Position numbers and translations under genes: made by a program. Source: Metellina segmentata (taxonomy: Eukaryota; Arthropoda; Arachnida; Araneae; Tetragnathidae). Taken from it: 64,000 nucleotides of DNA. Positions within the stretch are counted from its first letter, which is position 1. Each line of letters starts with the position of its first letter. This document shows, piece after piece, positions 57,656 to 64,000 of the stretch. The DNA is taken from positions 60,917,573 to 60,981,572 of the forward strand of contig OX375873.1 of NCBI GenBank assembly GCA_947359465.1, given 5' to 3'. Below the pieces are notes generated by a model. It did no database searches, had not been told where the DNA came from, and saw nothing but the letters and a program-made list of their open reading frames with translations.

Positions 57656-58440
57656 AAATTATGTACTAAAGCAGAGTATACCCTTTAGAAATCCTCTTGA
57701 ATGAAATTGGAATTTGTAAAGTTTCTCAGGTTGAATGTTTTTCTAGTTTTACTGTCCTTAAATTTATAAAACTAGGGTGACATTTTAGAATATCGTACTA
57801 GAATTGGATACAAATTTGTGTTTTAAATATTTTATGAGTATTTTATCATAAAAACTATTTTTAAAAGGAACAACTTTAACTACCACAATTACTACATAGT
57901 ATGAAGAAATTATAGGAGATACGAATTTTTCTTGTGTGATGGTTCAACGCTATTTAGTCGTATCAGTTGGTTGCATTTTTTTAGTATCAAACTGAGATAA
58001 ACATTCGTACTGTCACCCTTAATCTTATATTCTACGGGATTTTGGTGCAGTTAATTGAGTAGCTCTCTTAAAAAGTTATAAATTAATAATTATTTTTTAA
58101 ACACAGTATTTTATTTATCATCGTGGTAGGTATTTAATTATTGATCGCACTGTTTAATTATTGATCCCACGGGATCAATTCCGAAGGCCACGGTTTCACT
58201 TCTCAGTGTGATGAATGGGATCTATTACACTACTGATCCTAACTACAAACCACAGAGACGTTTACAAAATAATCGATGATGAAAAAGTAAAGAAATTTAA
58301 ATGTCAAATAAATTAAATATTGCGTTTGTTTATAAAGGTAACACACTCGTTGAAATCTTTGTCGAGACAACGTGAGGAAGAAAACTGTTTTGTTTTCCTA
58401 TTCGTTTAAAAACTTTATCTTCTTTGTTTTTTTCTTTCTT
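56713..58440. other. Intergenic DNA
   Basis: No gene recognised. One (TA)n tract at 57607-57651. Confidence 0.5.
57607..57651. repeat. (TA)n microsatellite
   Basis: Uninterrupted TA run of about 45 bases. Confidence 0.95.
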
Positions 58441-58451
58441 TCTTTTTTACT

Positions 58452-58843
58452 GAGCCGCGGTAGCTCAGTCAGTAGAGTGTCGGGCTCGCATCGGAAGGGT
58501 TGTGGGTTCTGTCCTCGGCAGAGCCTGCAATTCTGATGGTTGCAAGATCGCCGCTTGGACCTGGCTGAAGACCGTCGTGTTCGCTAATGGTGGCTGGGGC
58601 ACGTTAAACAGGTCGTGGTCACAAAGTCCCCCATGTTCCCATACCAAATCAATACCTCTGGGGGTACCTGATCAGGGGGCTGTCGTCCTCTGATTGGGAT
58701 CTAAATTACGATATGTGTGAGTGAATGGATGTGTGAAAGGGACCTTCCTGTAAAACGGATGTGTCATGCATGAAGAAGTCCAACCCTCCGGGGCAATAGC
58801 ACCCCCAATTGGGCCATATATGGCCCGCACGACAACAACAACA
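58452..58843 (+). repeat. tRNA-derived SINE, 392 bp, 11-bp target duplication
   Basis: The head GAGCCGCGGTAGCTCAGTCA then GTAGAGTGTCGGGCTCGCAT has a tRNA A box. GTGGGTTCTGTCC is a degenerate B box. The tail ends GCACGACAACAACAACA. TCTTTTTTACT is duplicated at 58441-58451 and 58844-58854. It shares its 3' end with the SINE at 40161-40441 but has a different head and body. Confidence 0.9.
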
Positions 58844-59051
58844 TCTTTTTTACTATTTCTGATTATTTGGTCCTTCAAATATTAGATCTTTAGAAACTTA
58901 TTTTGTATTATATTTGTACAGAAATTTGTGCACAGTACATGAAAACATTTCCATTCCAATATTTTTACCACATCTGTAATTATATATGGGCGTATCAAGC
59001 GAATATATGAATAATTGCATTTGATCCGGGCCTCCTTCAATAAGTGCGAGG

Positions 59052-59192
59052 TTGCTTGGTTAGTTTGGGGGTTTTATGGCGCAAGGGTCATATTTGGCCA
59101 TGCTGTGCCAGACACGACACATACAACATCAAGTAACAGACACACACAAAGAAAGTTTTACTGCCACAGAAGATAGAAATACACTCAGGGAC
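59052..59192 (-). repeat. SINE-B, 5'-truncated, 13-bp target duplication
   Basis: On the minus strand: GTGTATTTCTATCTTCTGTG, CAGTAAAACTTTCTTTGTGT, then GGCCAAATATGACCCTTGCG and CCATAAAACCCCCAAACTAA. AATAAGTGCGAGG is duplicated at 59039-59051 and 59193-59205. The tRNA-like head is missing. Confidence 0.9.
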
Positions 59193-59205
59193 AATAAGTG
59201 CGAGG

Positions 59206-60788
59206 ACAGCTGATCCAAAGTGTCATTTGAACTTGTTGCTTGCATACAATTAGCCAATCAAACTCAAAAAATAACTTCCGGAAAGTGTACAAATTTCTGC
59301 GACTTCTCTGACTGCAATCTTATTCTGCGCGTTGGATAAAATGGCCATAGAGTTCAGAAGTCATTTTCCACGCTAAGCAAACTTCGTTGACGATTTTCCT
59401 TCAAGTTGGTGATGTGAAGACAAATTAATGGACTAAACGATTGAGTTGGAAGGGGTGACCCTGACGGACCATCATTTCAGACTACCCCTGGAAGAAGATT
59501 GATGTGGCACAGCTCTGCACCACGCACTGAAACTTTCAAGGTTATCTATTTTTTTCGCTACCTGTTAAGGCAACGCATGCTGATGGGCTATTGGGGGAAG
59601 TGTTTTCTTTTCATAGTCATTTTTCTTTCTGTCTCTATGGCGGCAAATTATTCTCTTACCATCCCAAGAGGTCGTTTCGAAACGAGGAAAACACCGCTAA
59701 TGTTGCCCACTAAGATGAAAGAAACGGCAATAATTTTTCAAGGGCATGCATCAAAAGAATATTACGTTCGAATGCGTTTTAAGAGGAGGGGTGACGAGCA
59801 CGCGAAGAATGGTCGTTATTAACCATAGCGTATAAAAGAAAACGAAAAATGCAGATCACGAGAAAGGTGATTTGCAAACCGTCAAGCTGACTTGATGCAT
59901 CTGCTGTCATTCGGGAAGGTGTCAGTCAAACAACGATGACAGCTTATCATGAAATGCTGTGTATGGAAATCGGAAATGTTTTTAAAATAAAAATGTTTAT
60001 TTTTTTCCTTTTGTTTCCGCAATCTTTGTGCGAACTCTTGATGTTGGTGGACAGCGATTAAAAGGGACTCATAACCAAATAAAAGGTAGTACCTAAGCAG
60101 AAAAAAATGCGACAGATATTACTACAATGCATTGTAGAATTTAAATAAATCATTTTTCGATGAAATCCAAGGTTTGGAAAAATAACAGCAAATATAGACA
60201 AAGACAGATAGAAGGATTTCTGGGTTGATTAATAGTTCGCCTAACTTACATCCTGTTAACTTTTTAGTTTAATAAAAGGATAAATGACCTACTCCAAATA
60301 AAATGCATAAAGGTTTTTCTCAAGAATAAAATTTCTAGCTCTTTCAAACCTTGATTAGCAGTATTGGGCCTTGTACCATGGAATATTTTTTCAACCATAC
60401 CACTTGACAATCCACGTTGATGGTCTCACTTTGATGGAATGTTTAAAATGAGACGAATTTAACGCACATAGAAACATATAGATTTTGAATAAGTTATTTT
60501 ACCTGAATTGTAATAATTTTTTTTCTATCGATAACTTATAATGAAACAGATAATAAGGTCAACAGCTAATTACATCAAATTCCCTTGTTTGATAAAGGAT
60601 TGAAATTGTGTAGAACACATTTGAACAAAAGAGTTGAGGGGGACAAAAGACTTTATTTACAGTAGCTTTAAAATGTATAAACACCATATGACCACCAGTC
60701 TTTTACCAAAATTTTGATGCCAAATGTACAGAACACTTTTAAATAAATTTCTATCAAATTGTTACTTAGCTGTTACTTAGTATAATTA
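59206..60788. other. Intergenic DNA
   Basis: No gene recognised. The 107-codon frame at 59499-59822 has a hydrophobic stretch (CFLFIVIFLSVSMA) that could be a membrane segment, but there is no family match or splice context, so it is not called. Confidence 0.45.
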
Positions 60789-60967
<179 letters not shown>

Positions 60968-61280
60968 ATTTCAATCATCGATATTCCTGTGAAATAGATA
61001 GAGCATGTTGATGGAGTCGCTGTCGTAAGATCTCGGATAAGTCACGTGGACTTAGGAAATGACTTGGGCCGATTGGCTATCGAAGTCAAGACAAGTGTTT
61101 TATCCACGCTGAGATAATAACATTAACTAATCAATAATTCATCACACATTATAATTCATGCTTTTCCCCATAACCACGTAAGAGATCTTGAAGCCGATCT
61201 GGAAGAAATAGTATAAATCTGCGGACACGTTCTCTATCTATTTCATTAGAAGGTCGATCATTTCAATGCTTGTTTCCTAT
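60968..61280. other. Non-coding DNA, possible 3' UTR of the exon to its right
   Basis: 61150-61265 is distantly similar to 63425-63535 (ATTCRTGCTTTT, CCACGT, ATAGYAT, TTTCATTA, AAGGTC). No clear AATAAA is seen on the minus strand close to the stop at 61281. Confidence 0.4.
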
Positions 61281-61485
61281 TTACTCTAACAAATTGAATG
61301 CACAAGCGTTTTTGATAAACATTATTTGAGATTTCACTGACAAAATACACGCTTTATCTCCATTTGATAGCTTTAAATCTTTATCGGCCCCATGTTCTGT
61401 TGCGTAACTCTGGATAGAACAGGTATTCACAGTGCGATGTTTTGTGTCGTCAGTTTCCCAGAGGATCAGCTGAGCGTCCTTAACT
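61281..61485 (-). CDS. Candidate terminal exon, unknown protein
   Basis: On the minus strand a T-rich acceptor (CACTTATTTTTTAG) ends at 61486, followed by a frame of 67 codons to TAA at 61281. The peptide (VKDAQLILWETDD, then IQSYATEHGADKDLKLSNGD and ACILSVKSQIMFIKNACAF) has balanced composition, unlike the AT-driven frames elsewhere. No stop occurs before the acceptor either (the open frame continues to 61532). I do not recognise the family. It could be the last exon of a host gene lying to the right, or chance. No polyadenylation signal or partner exon was identified. Confidence 0.3.
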
Positions 61486-61879
61486 CTAAAAAATAAGTGA
61501 TTAGATAAGATGAAATTGACAGAGGAGAGCATTCGAGCAGATTGTAAAACCGGTGATTCTAAATGCGGGCTCGTCTAAAAGTTATACCTGCATGATATAT
61601 ACTTTACAAAGCTGAAACGTTTCGTTATGAACCAATAGATTAAATATTCCATATTCTAATGTGATTAAAATATTTTTAAATAGTTAATCAGTTTTCAGAT
61701 TTCAAAGGATGAGCGAAAAAAACAAGGAAAATCAATGATCAGCTATTTTAGCTGGTTGAGAATGTGATAAGGTAGGCAAATGAAAGAATTAAAGCTATAT
61801 AGTTTTTACGAATCAAGCAGTGGATATTTTGCTATATTCAAGTGTTTAAAACCTTTACTCTGCTGCAGATAGACAGTTG

Positions 61880-62099
61880 TTATTAGTTTACACCAGCGGC
61901 ATGGTATAGATCTGTGTACTGTGGATGATATCCCACTTTTAAATGACCCGCTGGCATCGATCACCATTTACGAGCTGTCAGCGACTGACCCTTTATAAGG
62001 TTAACTTACAGATCTCACCTTACAGGAATTGAACCTGCTCCGCCTACAACTCGAAGGTTGCTAAGCTCAGTGTACATACCCACTGAGCCACCATGACGG
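61880..62099 (-). repeat. tRNA-derived SINE-like sequence
   Basis: Minus strand: GCCGTCATGGTGGCTCAGTG, GGTATG (A box) and GCAGGTTCAATTCCTGTAAG (B box), followed by a body with GGGTCAGTCGCTGACAGCTC. It lies next to the TIR element at 62116. Target duplication not found. Confidence 0.6.
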
Positions 62100-62355
62100 C
62101 AGATTAGAGTTTTTAGGCCCGGTGCTCACATCTGGTTTTTCAACGTCCAGCGCCGCTGCGGCAACGCCAGTGCGGTCTGAGATACATTAGATCCAATAGA
62201 GTAGTGCACTCGTGCCTCCGTGCTTGCGTGCTATTTTTACCGCAGTTCCCCACGGCACCGCAGCTCGCCGCACATGCGTCTCCGGTCTGAAATACCTTCT
62301 TTTCATGGATAAATGGAATATAAATAATAAAAATAAATGATTGATTGTCACCCGC

Positions 62356-62460
62356 AGTCCCACGTAGAGCTCCATTCAACATACAAAACTTGAAATTTAC
62401 TCTAGGAAATACTAAATAATGGGGTATAAAATTTCCAGAAGCATTAATGAATCCACACAT
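62356..62460 (-). pseudogene. Pogo/Tigger-like DDE transposase fragment
   Basis: The first 35 residues of a minus-strand frame (MCGFINASGNFIPHYLVFPR, VNFKFCMLNGALRGT) match the DDE_1 domain block of pogo/Tigger/jerky-like transposases (V.ASGNFIPP...FPR...LNGAPPG). The rest of the frame is terminal-repeat-side DNA and not transposase. It is only a fragment, trapped inside a TIR element with different ends. Confidence 0.7.
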
Positions 62461-62863
62461 AGTAACAAGAACACCCCTTTCACCAAAAGTTAATCGACCT
62501 ATTTTATTTTGGCCCCTTTGACTGAGAACTTTAGGAGGATTGTGAACTGTAGTAAGTGCAGTTTAGGCCTATGAAATAAATAAACTATTCTTAAATGTTT
62601 TTGAATATAAAAAATCTAACTTTCTATTGAAATCTGTACTTTTTTTAGAAGAAAAAAAAACAGTTTAATCTTGCATGCTTTCAAAATGATTAATGTTTTG
62701 ATTTGGTGTTGCCTTCTCCTATTAATGTTAGGTGTTGCCATTTCCTTAGTAAAAGTGTTTTGTTTAGATTAGTGCCAACCAGTAATATGTTATTTTATAT
62801 CAGTGATATTATATTTACCAGTGATATATTACTTCAAGTAAATGCATTCACCCGGGGCACAAT

Positions 62864-63271
62864 GAAACATGTTTCATTGTACCCCGCCTGCAAGTGTTTC
62901 ATTGTACCCCATACTGAGGTTACTAAATAAAAAAATAATTTCAAGCTTCTAATATTTATTTATTTTTAATTTTGGTTTTGGGGGTATGAAGACAACAACA
63001 CAAAGATAACAATGTATAGAAAAAATAATTATTACATATAACAACGAGGAAAAAGAAACAAAATTACTTTTAGTAAAGAAACTTACTTTCAATGGTGAAA
63101 ACCCAATAATCTTCTATTGCTAATGTTGTAGAAGTGCGAATGTATCCAAATCACATCATTAATTGGAACTTATAGTTGTATAACATAGATATAAATTGCA
63201 ACTTTCTGTGACAAATTTTACTGATTTTAGAAGTAATGTTTCATTGTACCCCTTGTTTCATTGTACCCCGT
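62864..63271. repeat. Repeated TTTCATTGTACCCC motif cluster
   Basis: GTTTCATTGTACCCC occurs at about 62873, 62896, 63237 and 63256. Its inverse (GGGGCACAATGAAAC) at 62855 makes a palindrome with the first. Confidence 0.9.
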
Positions 63272-63373
63272 CTTCCCCTACTTGCGTCATTTCACGGTTA
63301 TGTGTGCATAATTGGGCTTCGGTGCCGCAACGGGGCCACCCGTTGAAAACCCGGATGTTTGCACCGGGCCTTA

Positions 63374-64000
63374 ATCACGCTTTGGCAATCACTTTAAACA
63401 TTCAATAATTTGTCACCACGTTAGGATTCGTGCTTTTTTCCACAGCCACGTGACGTATCTTATCCGGGCGACCAGCAGAAATAGCATTAAGTTGCACCCT
63501 CACACTCCTTCTGTTTCATTACAAGGTCAATGATAAATTAATGATGATTTAACACAAATACATATATGCGACATGTTACTTTCACCTCTGTTCAGAAACA
63601 ATGAAAGTTTTTAAAATTCCTTAGATTAGATTTGTTGATGCTCCTAATCATGCATAAAACTCGTAGTTTATGCAAAAACAAGGTCTGCTGCAAATTATTA
63701 TTGTTTACACAAGAAGCAGTTCCGTTTCTTCCTGTTAATTTTCTATCCAAACATGAGTTTGGTGTCCAGTCGTAAATATAATCTAATGAAATTCCAATGC
63801 AATTGTAACGAAAATTGCATAATTGGGATACATTTCGCATGAACAAGTTACTGTCCAAAGAAAATTTGCATCTGAACAGTTTGAGATAAATTTCAGATAA
63901 CCTTGACAGCGATAACTCGCAACAGTTTCTTCACCCTTTTAGAACGAATAACACTAAAGAGATAAAACAAAACATGTGCCTTTTGTGAAATCAGATTTTT
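63374..64000. other. Intergenic DNA
   Basis: No gene recognised. Contains the partner (63425-63535) of a diverged repeat also seen at 61150-61265. Confidence 0.45.

Larger units (their letters stand above)
62116..63370. mobile_element. TIR element with TTA flanks (PIF/Harbinger-like), 1255 bp
   Basis: Ends GGCCCGGTGCTCACATCTGG and (inverted) GGCCCGGTGCAAACATCCGG, then TTTTCAACG and GCGGCAACGCC/GCGGCACCG. TTA is duplicated at 62113-62115 and 63371-63373. GC-rich subterminal sequence contrasts with an AT-rich core. It contains a pogo-like transposase fragment and a repeated TTTCATTGTACCCC motif, but no Harbinger transposase. Confidence 0.8.

Noticed and set aside
58452..58520. Functional tRNA gene
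   Set aside because: B box is degenerate (GGTTCTGTCC) and the copy is bounded as a 392-bp SINE by an 11-bp duplication.
59499..59822. 107-codon frame with a hydrophobic segment
   Set aside because: No recognised family, no splice or promoter context; could be chance.

Overview
This window looks like non-coding, repeat-dominated nuclear DNA from an arthropod, most probably a spider or another chelicerate. Reasons: it is strongly AT-rich, has no dense gene array, carries one small GT-AG intron, and is packed with eukaryotic transposable elements (Helitrons, DD41D and Tc1-type IS630 transposons, hAT, pogo and PIF/Harbinger-like elements, an EN-RT-RNase H LINE and several tRNA-derived SINEs). 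The transposase and LINE proteins resemble, from memory, those common in spider genomes; the species is an inference. I found no convincing complete host gene. The only host-like candidate is a small possible terminal exon on the minus strand at 61281-61485.

Layout. 1-6.8 kb: AT-rich DNA with a DD41D transposase tail (1292-1700) and a hAT C-terminus relic (about 4936-5145). 6.8-8.15 kb: a non-autonomous Helitron with two head-like and two tail-like modules. 8.9-10.0 kb: a broken DD41D transposase. 10.07-15.54 kb: a nearly complete autonomous Helitron (Rep plus Pif1-type helicase) carrying a 102-nt intron-like insertion and one in-frame stop. 15.59-17.09 kb: an apparently intact DD41D transposon with 122-bp inverted ends, sitting inside a long TA tract. 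17.2-26.1 kb: two copies of an anonymous repeat (the second split by a pogo-type MITE), an 85-bp minisatellite and a 693-bp tandem duplication of a Tc1 relic. 28.7-34.1 kb: a hAT relic split by a hAT MITE, a second inverted copy of the non-autonomous Helitron, and an internally deleted hAT element with a target duplication.

35.4-49 kb: SINEs, a degraded LINE split by a SINE, a TIR element with TAA flanks that holds a LINE fragment, and a 94-bp satellite. 50.8-64 kb: a Tc1 relic, more SINEs, a 339-bp tandem duplication, a microsatellite between inverted arms, and a second TIR element with TTA flanks holding a piece of pogo/Tigger-like transposase.

The genes do not form a pathway. The useful information is in the nesting, which gives relative ages. 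Only two elements look close to active: the DD41D transposon (15586-17088) and the Helitron (10074-15539). The two non-autonomous Helitrons at 6806-8149 and 30040-31588 share a compound structure and differ in the number of internal tandem units, which is the most unusual architecture here.
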